From Acidobacteriaceae bacterium (GTDB taxonomy: Bacteria > Acidobacteriota > Terriglobia > Terriglobales > Acidobacteriaceae), in assembly GCA_030040115.1 (NCBI GenBank), contig JASHUH010000581.1, forward strand, positions 1-15,216: DNA of 15,216 nucleotides. Direction: 5' to 3'. A program made the translations under genes and the position numbers. This document shows, piece by piece, positions 1 to 6,661 of the stretch (position 1 is the first letter of the stretch; every line of letters begins with the position of its first letter). Under the pieces are notes generated by a model. It was not told the DNA's origin. It worked only from the letters and a program-made list of their open reading frames with translations, and made no database searches.

Positions 1-241
1 GTTTGAAGCGGACCGCCTTGCCGGGAGCGATGCTCACCTCCGTGCCGGTGCGGGGATTGCGTCCGATTCCGGTTTTGCGGGCGCGCACGCTGAAAACCCC
101 AAATCCGCGCAACTCGATGCGTTCGCCGGCCGCCAGGGCCTGCTTCAGCCCGTCGAAAACCGTATCCACCGCGGCTTCGGCCTTGGTGCGCGGCAGGCCG
201 GTGCGTTCGATCACCTGATGGACAATGTCCTGCTTGATCAA
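1..241 (-). CDS. HU/IHF-family DNA-binding protein (5' part, runs off the window)
   Basis: Eighty codons of a small histone-like protein are visible; the C-terminus lies beyond base 1. HU/IHF proteins are dimers that bend and compact DNA in the nucleoid. The family pattern is clear: N-terminal helices with the stretch LPRTKAEAAVDTV near residues 16-28, the beta turn ELRGFGVF at 43-50, and the DNA-contacting arm GIGRNPRTGTEV at 58-69, followed by the typical PGKAVRFK. The start is taken as TTG at 241-239 because GAGAGG (250-255 on the complementary strand) lies 8 nt upstream and no ATG or GTG suits the known N-terminus (IKQDIV). Whether it is HU or an IHF subunit cannot be told from the fragment. 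It is divergent from the carbonic-anhydrase-like gene and has its own promoter about 200 nt upstream. Confidence 0.93.
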   Translation of the reverse strand, partial: MIKQDIVHQVIERTGLPRTKAEAAVDTVFDGLKQALAAGERIELRGFGVFSVRARKTGIGRNPRTGTEVSIAPGKAVRFK

Positions 242-437
242 TGGAGTAACCTCTCTGACGGATTTCTCCCACTCTTGTGGAGTAGTCGCCAAAACTTGCC
301 GCCGGGTTGCCGGTTCCCCATTGCTGAGGCTGACTTTCCAACCCCTCGAGCAACGGGCCATTGCAGAAAAGGCGACAGCCGAAACTCAGACCCCCTGTAC
401 CGCGCCCCACTCGGCTCATCGTACAGATTTTGCGGCA

Positions 438-466
438 ATTATGAAACGGCTGAAGAGGAATTGCAA
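438..466 (-). promoter_or_regulatory. sigma70-type promoter for the HU/IHF gene
   Basis: On the minus strand, TTGCAA (466-461) is separated by exactly 17 nt from CATAAT (443-438), matching the -35/-10 consensus at 4/6 and 5/6 positions. The predicted start near 431 gives a leader of about 190 nt before the TTG start, longer than needed for translation alone. Assignment rests on consensus match and orientation only. Confidence 0.5.
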
Positions 467-543
467 GGCTTTTTCCACTCCCAGGGTCCACGCTGATCAA
501 GGAATCGACCGGGCGCCGGGTCGGACTGTGATGTGAGATGCTC

Positions 544-549
544 TAAAAT
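544..549 (+). promoter_or_regulatory. candidate -10 element of the carbonic-anhydrase-like gene
   Basis: TAAAAT (5/6 match to TATAAT) lies 42 nt before the ATG at 592. The region 17 nt further upstream (TCGGAC, 521-526) is a poor -35, so an activator or a different sigma factor may be needed if this is used. The short inverted repeat at 506-523 overlaps the -35 position. A ribosome site GGAG follows at 583-586, 5 nt before the start. Confidence 0.3.
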
Positions 550-591
550 GCTTCGTGACGCTTCCAATTCCGAAAACTTCGCGGAGAAACC

Positions 592-1338
592 ATGCGTCTT
601 CCTTCCTTGGCTCTCATTTTCCTCAGTCTGTCCATCGTCGCCGCCGCGCAAAACACCGTACCCTGGGGCTATCAGGGCAAGTACGGCCCGTTGTTGTGGG
701 GTAAGCTCAACCCGGCCTATGCGGCCTGCGCCAAGGGCCATGCGCAATCGCCCGTGGATCTGGGCGGCGCCCGCCTCGATACCGCGCTCCAGCCTCTCCA
801 GTTCCATTACATCGCCGGCCCGGTCACGCTGGTCAACGACGGTGGAACCATTGTCGTCCACGTGGATCCCGGTAGTTACATGATCGCCGACGGCGTGCGC
901 TATGACCTGAACGAGCTCCAGTTTCGTCACCCCAGCGAACACGCCGTCAAAGGCAGGCTCGCCAACATGGAAGTCGACCTCGTGCATCGCAGCGCCGAGG
1001 GCAAGGTGGCCATCGTTGGCGTATTGCTGACCGAAATCCGCGATTTTCCCAACGCCACCATGGCCACCCTCTGGGCGCAACTGCCCGAAACTCCCGGGTC
1101 TTCCAAACGGATTACGGACATGATCGATCCTGCCGGTTTGTTCCCTCCCAACCGCGGCTATTGGGCCTATATGGGGTCGCTTACCTGGCCGCCCTGCACC
1201 GAGGGCGTGCGCTGGTATATCTTCCAGCAGGAAGTGAGCATCAGCCGCGGTCAATTGGACGCCTATACCCACATCTTCCGGATGGACACGCGCCCCTTGC
1301 AGCCCCTGCACGGTCGCCGCATCGACGCCAGCGAATAA
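592..1338 (+). CDS. exported alpha-carbonic-anhydrase-fold protein, zinc ligands lost (probably acatalytic)
   Basis: A 248-aa protein with a signal peptide (residues 1-19, hydrophobic core LALIFLSLSIVAAA). The alpha-carbonic-anhydrase pattern is unmistakable: CAKGHAQSPVDL at 46-57, PSEHAVKGR at 114-122, EVDLVH at 127-132, and GSLTWPPCTEGVRW at 195-208. Cys46 and Cys202 sit where bacterial members form their disulfide. In the active family the three zinc ligands are the His of FHFH and of ELHLVH; here, aligned without gaps on PSEH and LVH, they are Gln110, Arg112 and Asp129. The proton-shuttle His position (VNDGGT, 81-86) is Gly, and the residue after the gatekeeper Thr198 is Trp. The gate Glu116 and Thr198 remain. 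The frame is intact and has a good ribosome site (GGAG, 5 nt before ATG), so this is not a decaying pseudogene. It may be a periplasmic binding or scaffold protein like animal CA-related proteins. Family confidence is high; lack of CO2 hydration is inferred. Confidence 0.9.
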   Translation: MRLPSLALIFLSLSIVAAAQNTVPWGYQGKYGPLLWGKLNPAYAACAKGHAQSPVDLGGARLDTALQPLQFHYIAGPVTLVNDGGTIVVHVDPGSYMIADGVRYDLNELQFRHPSEHAVKGRLANMEVDLVHRSAEGKVAIVGVLLTEIRDFPNATMATLWAQLPETPGSSKRITDMIDPAGLFPPNRGYWAYMGSLTWPPCTEGVRWYIFQQEVSISRGQLDAYTHIFRMDTRPLQPLHGRRIDASE

Positions 1339-1378
1339 ACGCGGCTCAGCTTGCAATCCGGGCTGCTGTTTTTCCACC

Positions 1379-1450
1379 GATGCGGGCGCCCCATCCTTGA
1401 CGCGTCTTTTGCGTCAAGGATGGGAGGCGCAAATTCACGCGGTCACAGAA
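1379..1450 (+). repeat. 72-nt hairpin intergenic repeat, copy 1
   Basis: First of three similar copies in this window (others at 9620-9691 and 12305-12376). Its centre is a perfect 13-bp stem: CCATCCTTGACGC (1391-1403), a 7-nt loop GTCTTTT, then GCGTCAAGGATGG (1411-1423). An outer arm GCGCC (1386-1390) can pair with GGCGC (1426-1430) across a 2-nt bulge, giving about 18 pairs. The right flank AATTCACGCGGTCACAGAA is also shared with the other copies. It lies between the convergent carbonic-anhydrase-like and HAD genes, so it could end transcription there, but no T-run follows the stem. No coding capacity. Confidence 0.8.
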
Positions 1451-1461
1451 TTCGGTGACCG
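1440..1461. repeat. inverted repeat beside repeat copy 1
   Basis: CGGTCAC (1440-1446) and GTGACCG (1455-1461) form a perfect 7-bp stem around the loop AGAATTCG. The left arm belongs to the conserved right flank of the dispersed repeat; the right arm is not present in the other two copies. It may act with the large hairpin as a terminator between the convergent genes. Confidence 0.45.
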
Positions 1462-1491
1462 GCCGGAACGCTGGATGATCTGCTATCCGGC

Positions 1492-2178
1492 CTAACCCTT
1501 CATGAGCGGCTTCAGGTTCAACACTAAGCCGCCGTTCTCGATTGCCGCTTTGACACCGGTGAGATCGGCGACCAGGTAATGGGCGGCCTCAAGCGACTCG
1601 ATTGGGTGAGAAAACGTCGTCGCTACCACCGTGCAGCCGGCGGCCCGGCCAGCCACTGCGCCCGAGGACGAATCCTCAAAAACCACGCAGCCCTCCGCCG
1701 CTATGCCGAGCAGCGCGGCGCCCGCGGCGAATGGCTCCGGGTGAGGCTTCCCGCGCGTCACCTGATTGGCAGTGACCAGACCTTTCGGCGCCGGAATCCC
1801 GCCCGCCGCCAGGCGTGCGCGCGCCAGTCGCTCTGTGGCGCTGGTGACGACAGTCCAGCAATTCTCAGGCAAAGCCGAGAGCAGCTCCAGGACCCCGGGC
1901 AATACCGTGAGACCTTCGTTGTCCTCGATTTCAAGATCTTCGATGATTTTGAGCTCGGCCTCGCTGTCGAGGTCGGGGCGCAAGAGAGAGAGAGTCTCAA
2001 TGGCGCGCCGGCCGTGCGCGATGCGCACCGCGTTGACGGGATCGACGCCACGCCACCGGGCCCATTTCGTCCAGCTGCGCTCCACTGAGCCGAGCGATGA
2101 AATCAAAATCCCATCCATGTCGAAAAGCACTCCCCGGCAGCGGATCTGAACTGGGGAGGGAGCAATGGCAAGGCCCAT
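1492..2178 (-). CDS. HAD-superfamily phosphatase (beta-phosphoglucomutase/sugar-phosphatase-like)
   Basis: A 228-aa cytoplasmic hydrolase. All HAD motifs are present: FDMDGI with nucleophile Asp20 and acid Asp22; motif II VVTSAT at 110-115; Lys144 in RGKPHPEPF; and motif IV VVFEDSSSG with Glu168 and Asp169. The stretch between motif I and II is helical, as expected for the cap of the GPP/YniC/beta-PGM group, which dephosphorylates small sugar or polyol phosphates. The substrate cannot be read from sequence. The ATG at 2178 is chosen because it starts shortly before the first strand. An in-frame extension to 2256 is rich in Arg and looks non-coding. There is no Shine-Dalgarno; instead TACAAT ends 6 nt before the ATG, suggesting a leaderless message. 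The usual Asp after motif I (DGxLIDS) is Ser27. Confidence 0.88.
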   Translation of the reverse strand: MGLAIAPSPVQIRCRGVLFDMDGILISSLGSVERSWTKWARWRGVDPVNAVRIAHGRRAIETLSLLRPDLDSEAELKIIEDLEIEDNEGLTVLPGVLELLSALPENCWTVVTSATERLARARLAAGGIPAPKGLVTANQVTRGKPHPEPFAAGAALLGIAAEGCVVFEDSSSGAVAGRAAGCTVVATTFSHPIESLEAAHYLVADLTGVKAAIENGGLVLNLKPLMKG

Positions 2179-2184
2179 GAATCG

Positions 2185-2190
2185 ATTGTA
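2185..2190 (-). promoter_or_regulatory. -10 element placed for a leaderless HAD-gene transcript
   Basis: On the minus strand TACAAT (2190-2185) ends exactly 6 nt before the ATG at 2178, so a transcript would begin at or next to the start codon. No recognisable ribosome site is present. The -35 region at suitable distance (ATGTGC) is weak. The same geometry is seen at the 12915-13232 gene and at recO. Confidence 0.4.
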
Positions 2191-2227
2191 TCGGGGGCCG
2201 GGCTCAAGCACATCGCGCCGCGCGCAC

Positions 2228-2245
2228 GACGCGTTTTTTTGCGGC
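2228..2245 (+). repeat. possible remnant of the hairpin repeat core
   Basis: GACGCGTTTTTTTGCGGC matches the inner stem and loop of repeat copy 3 (GACGCGTTTTTTGCGGC at 12325-12341) apart from one extra T. The outer arms and the right flank of the repeat are absent. It may be a decayed copy or chance in GC-rich sequence. Confidence 0.25.
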
Positions 2246-2271
2246 CGCCGGCGCAAGCGGTGCTTGTCTGA

Positions 2272-2288
2272 GGGCTGGAAACCAACCC
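2272..2288 (-). terminator. hairpin at the end of the rnc-lepB-lepB-asmA cluster
   Basis: On the minus strand GGGTTGG and CCAGCCC pair over 7 bp (one G-U) around a TTT loop, starting at the last base of the asmA-like stop codon. There is no following T-run, so if it ends transcription it would be imperfect or Rho-assisted. It could also simply protect the 3' end. Confidence 0.3.
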
Positions 2289-4945
2289 TACGGCTCTTTT
2301 CCTCCCCGTTCGGGAAAGGAAAGGCGGACTTTCGGCGGATCGGCGAGGGTGAGCGAAGCTCCCAGCGGTCGTGCGCGAAGCCCCACGAAAACGCGGCTGT
2401 TTTTTAGAGTAACGGCGCCATCGGCGATCTCGGCGTCCGCCGTCCAGCGACTGAAATGCAGCGTCGCGGCCGCCCTGCCGGGCAGCATTGCGTCGGATTG
2501 CGCTCCGTCTCTCCTCTCCGTTGCGGGCGCCGGGATGGTTCCGCGTAACCATTCGAAATGCAAATCTCCCTTGGCGGATTGAGCCAGGTCCTTGCCCGTG
2601 AAGCCGGAGAGGTCCACCTTCCCGGTGGCGTTCAATGTCCCTCCCGACCATTGCAGGCCGAGCAGCTGGCCCACCGCCGCGGCGGTCACCTTATCGAAAT
2701 GGCAGTTCAACGTGTAGACGGGCGTGTTGGGGTCCGCACCCGACCGGCGCAGCGTCCCCGAGCCACTCAGCCGGCCGCCGAGAACCTCGGCCTTGAGATT
2801 AGAAAACTCGGCCCCGTCAGGCAAAATGTGCAGCGACACCGAAGGTGCGTGGAGCGTGACCGGTCCAACAATGAACACGCCGGCCTCCACTGTCCCCTCC
2901 ATTGGTGGCCAGACGGGCGGCGAGGACAGATGAAGTCGCGCAATCAGGGTTGACAGCAGCGTCCCGTGCTCCTGTGCTCCCAGGAAAGCGGCCTGCAGCG
3001 CGGCCGCATCGAGCCGCGCGAACTTCACCTCGAACTGCAGAAGGCAAGCTGTGGGCGCGTCCGGCGGCGGACAAACATCGGGGACCGTTAGGGCCGCCGT
3101 CCCTTTCACCGGGCCAAAAGAAAAGTCCACCGGGCCCCAACGCAGCTCGTCGCCGCCCAGTTGCAGCGTGGCCTGCGCGATCTCGACTCGGTTGGCCAGG
3201 TAATCGGCTCTCCAGGTTGCGTTATGGAGGGTCACGGTTCCCGTCAGCGAGTCCTCCATTGGACGCTCCGAGGCTTCGGCCTGAACCGTCTTAGCTGCGG
3301 ATGGCATGGAATTCTGAGTGGCGGCGACGGGCGGGCCGATGGCGCTTTCCGGGCGCGTCATCCATGGCCCCTCCGCCTGCAGATCGAAATTCGCCGTGCC
3401 TCCGGAAAGATCATCCAGCGCCGAAGCGTCGGGCAGGCCCGCGGCGTGAGCCAGTTCCCTGGTCCGCGCCAAGCTGGCCGGGCCGCGCATGGCGGCGCGA
3501 TAACCATAGGAGTCCAGTCTCAGATTCACCACAACGGGTGCGGCTTCTCCGGCGGGAACGGCGGCCGAGCCGGCAAGAGCTTCAACGTGGCTTGCCGGGA
3601 AAGAAACGGGCTCAAGGACGATCCGTTGGGAGCGAATGGGTTGGCTGAGTCCGCCACCGCTCAGCTTCAACCCCTCAATGGCGAGATTCCCGGTCAGCGG
3701 GCCTTGCGCGGGCTTGCTGGAGCGCCGCACGCGTTTCCCGGCGCGCGCGGGCTTTCCATCGGGGCTCCGCCATGGGTCGGCGTAATCGATTCTCCCGCTG
3801 ACCACCCCCGCAGCCTCCAGATCCGGAGCAAATCCTTTGCGCAAAGTGCGCAGAAGGCCGAGACCGGCGGCCACGGGAACGCGATTCAGAAGGAGAGAAA
3901 AACGAGGTGAGCCTCCCCTCCCGGGCAGGTCGCCGGTGAGTTGCAAGCGGCCGTCGCCGAGCGGCGAATTACAGGCGAGGCGATCGAGTGCGCGGCGAGA
4001 GTAGTGATAGACAAAGGCGCAGTTGGCGTCGAAGTCCAACGCTTCGGCTGGAGCGAACTCGGCCCTGCGGACGCCGCTGGCGCGCAGGCGCGTGGTGACG
4101 CGGGCGTCATCCGGAGTCCCTTCGAGGTGCAAATTGCCCGTCAAATCCCCTCGCCAGCCGGCATCTGAACCGGTCAGAAGCCGGCTGAGTTGCCCGAGCT
4201 GCGCCTGCCGCCAATCCAAATCCAGACGCACCGGCATATCGAGAAGCCGGGGAGCGCGGCCCAGCGTGGCTTCCAGCCGGACCATGCCGGTGTCGGCCAT
4301 ATCCAGGCTGACGTCAGTGCGCGCCGGCTGGCCGCGGAGCTGGACTCGCCACACGCCGGGGCTCTCCTGCCAAAAGGTTAGATCGGTATCGACCAGCGAG
4401 AACGGCAGCTTCTCGGCCCCATCCTTGAAATTGATGCGGGAATTCGTGGCTTCCAGGGAGGGCAACGGGACGCCGCGGCGCTCGCCCGCTGAACCGCCGG
4501 CCTTGGCGGCGCTGCGAAACAACGGATCGAGGTTCCATTGGCCAGGCGCGGCGCGCACTAGATTGAGGCTGGCTTCGTCCACGCTGATGCTGCCGATTTC
4601 CAGACGGCCCCGCCACAACGGCAGCAGACGGATCGATGCGGTCACAGAGTTGGCATGGAGAACCGGTTCGGCCCCGTACGCAGGATCTTCGGCTACGCTC
4701 AGATCGGTGAGCACAAAGCCGGGCCAGGGAAACAGCCGCAACTCCACCGACGATAGCCGCACCGGACGCCCGAGCGAGCTGGCGATCAATTTCGTGATGC
4801 GCGTCTTGTATCGCCCAATGCTCACCAGGGGAGGAACGAAAACCACCACGGCCAGAATCGCCGCCGCCCCGAACAGCGTCCAGCGCAGCCGCCTGCGCCC
4901 GACAGCAGGTTGCCGAAGCTGCGCTTCCTGCGTCCCCATTTTCAC
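2288..4945 (-). CDS. AsmA-family envelope protein
   Basis: An 885-aa protein with a short basic cytoplasmic N-terminus, one membrane helix at about residues 23-43 (WTLFGAAAILAVVVFVPPLV) and a long periplasmic part. The segment RYKTRITKLIASSLGRPVRL followed by SVELRLFPWPGFVLTDLSV is the signature opening of AsmA proteins, and LSGFTGKDLAQSAKGDLHF near the C-terminal quarter fits the AsmA repeat. Related proteins form long beta-rich grooves thought to carry phospholipid across the periplasm or to affect outer-membrane assembly; the exact role here is inferred. The GTG at 4945 is the start because AGGAAG lies 8 nt upstream; an in-frame ATG two codons later is possible. It follows the second lepB by only 12 nt, so it is likely co-transcribed with it. 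A low-complexity linker (about residues 400-420 and 545-575) separates the N- and C-terminal halves. Confidence 0.88.
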   Translation of the reverse strand: MKMGTQEAQLRQPAVGRRRLRWTLFGAAAILAVVVFVPPLVSIGRYKTRITKLIASSLGRPVRLSSVELRLFPWPGFVLTDLSVAEDPAYGAEPVLHANSVTASIRLLPLWRGRLEIGSISVDEASLNLVRAAPGQWNLDPLFRSAAKAGGSAGERRGVPLPSLEATNSRINFKDGAEKLPFSLVDTDLTFWQESPGVWRVQLRGQPARTDVSLDMADTGMVRLEATLGRAPRLLDMPVRLDLDWRQAQLGQLSRLLTGSDAGWRGDLTGNLHLEGTPDDARVTTRLRASGVRRAEFAPAEALDFDANCAFVYHYSRRALDRLACNSPLGDGRLQLTGDLPGRGGSPRFSLLLNRVPVAAGLGLLRTLRKGFAPDLEAAGVVSGRIDYADPWRSPDGKPARAGKRVRRSSKPAQGPLTGNLAIEGLKLSGGGLSQPIRSQRIVLEPVSFPASHVEALAGSAAVPAGEAAPVVVNLRLDSYGYRAAMRGPASLARTRELAHAAGLPDASALDDLSGGTANFDLQAEGPWMTRPESAIGPPVAATQNSMPSAAKTVQAEASERPMEDSLTGTVTLHNATWRADYLANRVEIAQATLQLGGDELRWGPVDFSFGPVKGTAALTVPDVCPPPDAPTACLLQFEVKFARLDAAALQAAFLGAQEHGTLLSTLIARLHLSSPPVWPPMEGTVEAGVFIVGPVTLHAPSVSLHILPDGAEFSNLKAEVLGGRLSGSGTLRRSGADPNTPVYTLNCHFDKVTAAAVGQLLGLQWSGGTLNATGKVDLSGFTGKDLAQSAKGDLHFEWLRGTIPAPATERRDGAQSDAMLPGRAAATLHFSRWTADAEIADGAVTLKNSRVFVGLRARPLGASLTLADPPKVRLSFPERGGKEP

Positions 4946-4957
4946 GATTCTAGCTTC

Positions 4958-5800
4958 CTAACGCGTCCGGTGAAAGGTTCGCTTCCACCGCGTGGCGGTG
5001 AAGAAGTGGAGCGCCACGTGCCCCATCCACTCGATCCTGCTCACCAGTCCGGTCTGCTCGTATTCCGACTCCGGGGACCGGAACGACCAGTAGTTGAACA
5101 GTGGCCTGCCCACAATGTTCGCGCGCAGCACAAATCCCCAGAAACGCGAATCCAGGCTATTATGGCGGTTATCGCCCATCATGAAGTACATACCCGGCGG
5201 GACCACCAGGTCTCCGTCCTGGATGTACTGGGGAAACGCAACGTCCCACGATTCGGTCGAACCGGGAACCTCGCTCGGGGGAACGGCAGGGAAATCATCC
5301 AGAAACTCGTTGAAATTGTCGGGCGTTGTCGGCTGGGCATACGGCTGCGCTTGCGCCACGCCATTGACGATCGCAATGCCGTCGCGCAGGTGGATATGAT
5401 CGCCGGGCACGCCGATCAACCGCTTCACCAGAAACAGGTATTGCGGTTTCCCTTCTGAGTCCAGGTCCGGCTCCGCCACCGGCTTGATGAAAACAATAAT
5501 GTCGCCTCGCCGGGGCTCACGGTAGTGCACCAGCGGCTCGATCCACTTCGCCGGCGGGGCCAGCGTGATGCGGTCCACCACCAGATGATCGCCCACCAGC
5601 AGCGTGTTTTCCATGGAGCCGGACGGAATCACGAAGTTCTGGGCCAGAAAAGTGAGGATAAAAAGGCCCACCACCAGGACCGAACAGATGCCGGCAACCG
5701 CCTCGTATGGCGTTTCTTCGACCCTTTCCGCCGTTGCTACTTCCAGCTTTCGCCGAGCCTCGGGCGGCGCCTTGGAGACCAATGCCTTCTGTTTTGTCAT
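4958..5800 (-). CDS. lepB: type I signal peptidase (second copy)
   Basis: A 280-aa membrane serine protease that cuts signal peptides from exported proteins on the outer face of the inner membrane. One membrane helix spans about residues 34-54. The catalytic pair is Ser62 in IPSGSMENTL and Lys126 in LVKRLIGVPGD; box E is GDNRHNSLDSRFWG. A loop of about 50 residues rich in Pro and Asp (around 145-195) is inserted before the last conserved part. The ATG at 5800 is preferred; an in-frame TTG at 5866, 12 nt after the first lepB stop, would add 22 charged residues and cannot be excluded. It sits directly behind another lepB and 12 nt ahead of the asmA-like gene. Both lepB products end in a basic RWKR-x-F tail, which suggests a tandem duplication. 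Confidence 0.93.
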   Translation of the reverse strand: MTKQKALVSKAPPEARRKLEVATAERVEETPYEAVAGICSVLVVGLFILTFLAQNFVIPSGSMENTLLVGDHLVVDRITLAPPAKWIEPLVHYREPRRGDIIVFIKPVAEPDLDSEGKPQYLFLVKRLIGVPGDHIHLRDGIAIVNGVAQAQPYAQPTTPDNFNEFLDDFPAVPPSEVPGSTESWDVAFPQYIQDGDLVVPPGMYFMMGDNRHNSLDSRFWGFVLRANIVGRPLFNYWSFRSPESEYEQTGLVSRIEWMGHVALHFFTATRWKRTFHRTR

Positions 5801-5878
5801 CAATCGCTCGTTACGGATCAACTGATCGTTGCGGCCTTCTTGGCGCGAAGATTCGCCCTGTTTCAATCCGGACCCGAA

Positions 5879-6661
5879 TCAGTGAACTACGCGGAAAATC
5901 CGCTTCCAGCGCGCGAATTCCTTCCACCGCGCCGAAAAATCCCTGTCGTGTCCGAGTCTATCATCCGCAGCCTGATCGACATCCGTGGTCGACGGCCGGT
6001 AAAGCGAGAAGTAGATGATCAGCGGGCGCGCCATAATCGCCCGGCGTGGCACAAACCCCCAATAGCGAGAGTCCAGACTGTGGTTTCGGTTGTCGCCGAG
6101 AACAAAATACTCTCCTTTTGCAATCACCAGCTCGTCGTGATGCGTCAACCTCTGCATCTTCCGCCACCATTCCGGATCCACATCCGGGTCGGTGTAGATC
6201 TTGGGCGGAAAGTCGTCACGGAACGAATTCGGCGGGGCCGGCTCAAACGAGGCGTACGGCTCGTCCAGGGGTTTGCCGTTAATCAGGACTCGGCCATCCT
6301 CGATGCGCAGGTGGTCGCCCGGTAGGCCGACCACGCGTTTGACCAGCAAGGGAGGGTTTGGATGGTGAAAGACGACAATATCGCCCCGCGCCACCCGGCG
6401 GTAGGGCATCAACCACCGGCTCAGCGCGTCGGACGGCGCGAAAATCTGCTTATTGAAGAGCAGAAAATCGCCCACCAGCAATGTGTGCTCCATACTCTCT
6501 GAAGGAATAAGGAAGGGTTGCATCACAAAGGTGAGCACAAACAGCGCCACCACCACCGTACGCAGTAGCGAAGCCAGCGCTTCCGGCAGTGTCGGCAACT
6601 GAAGGCGAACGCGCTGGATCGCAGCGACCGTCGAACCCGTGCGTTCGGTAAGGGTGGTCAC
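5879..6661 (-). CDS. lepB: type I signal peptidase (first copy)
   Basis: A 260-aa signal peptidase I. After a 30-residue cytoplasmic start, one membrane helix (about 31-50) leads to the nucleophile Ser56 in IPSESMEHTL; the general base is Lys108 in LLVKRVVGLPGD, and box E reads GDNRNHSLDSRYWG near residue 195. Both catalytic residues are present, so it should be active. The GTG start overlaps the rnc stop (GTGA at 6661-6658), which points to translational coupling. The following lepB starts 12 or 78 nt after its stop, depending on that start. The two copies differ most in the loop before box E and in the region just after the nucleophile, so they may cleave different exported proteins; that is inference. 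The C-terminus is basic (FARWKRIFRVVH). Confidence 0.95.
   Translation of the reverse strand: MTTLTERTGSTVAAIQRVRLQLPTLPEALASLLRTVVVALFVLTFVMQPFLIPSESMEHTLLVGDFLLFNKQIFAPSDALSRWLMPYRRVARGDIVVFHHPNPPLLVKRVVGLPGDHLRIEDGRVLINGKPLDEPYASFEPAPPNSFRDDFPPKIYTDPDVDPEWWRKMQRLTHHDELVIAKGEYFVLGDNRNHSLDSRYWGFVPRRAIMARPLIIYFSLYRPSTTDVDQAADDRLGHDRDFSARWKEFARWKRIFRVVH

Larger units (their letters stand above)
242..591. other. 350-nt divergent intergenic region
   Basis: This is the spacer between the HU/IHF gene (left, minus) and the carbonic-anhydrase-like gene (right, plus). It holds the HU promoter and leader (242-466) and a weak plus-strand -10 candidate at 544-549. A small inverted repeat CGACC-8 nt-GGTCG lies at 506-523, just upstream of that -10, and could be an operator, though 5-bp arms are short. 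Open frames here (for example 238-438 minus and 225-536 plus) have no family signature and no ribosome site, so no gene is called. Confidence 0.5.

Noticed and set aside
592..1338. Pseudogene call for the carbonic-anhydrase homologue because the active site is gone
   Set aside because: No frameshift or stop, an intact signal peptide, disulfide cysteines and ribosome site; loss is limited to catalytic positions, which points to a retained non-catalytic role.
439..1377. 312-aa open frame on the minus strand
   Set aside because: It lies antisense to the carbonic-anhydrase-like gene in mirror-codon frame; the plus-strand product has clear family motifs, a signal peptide and a ribosome site.
2179..2256. 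26-residue upstream extension of the HAD protein
   Set aside because: Arg-rich, not family-like, and it would cover the -10 element at 2185-2190.
2221..2290. T7 run in GC-rich sequence as a plus-strand terminator
   Set aside because: No plus-strand gene ends nearby and the preceding stem is only about 4 bp.
4023..4961. 312-aa Ser/Arg-rich plus-strand frame
   Set aside because: Antisense to the AsmA-family gene; Arg/Ser/Pro-rich composition typical of a shadow frame in GC-rich DNA.
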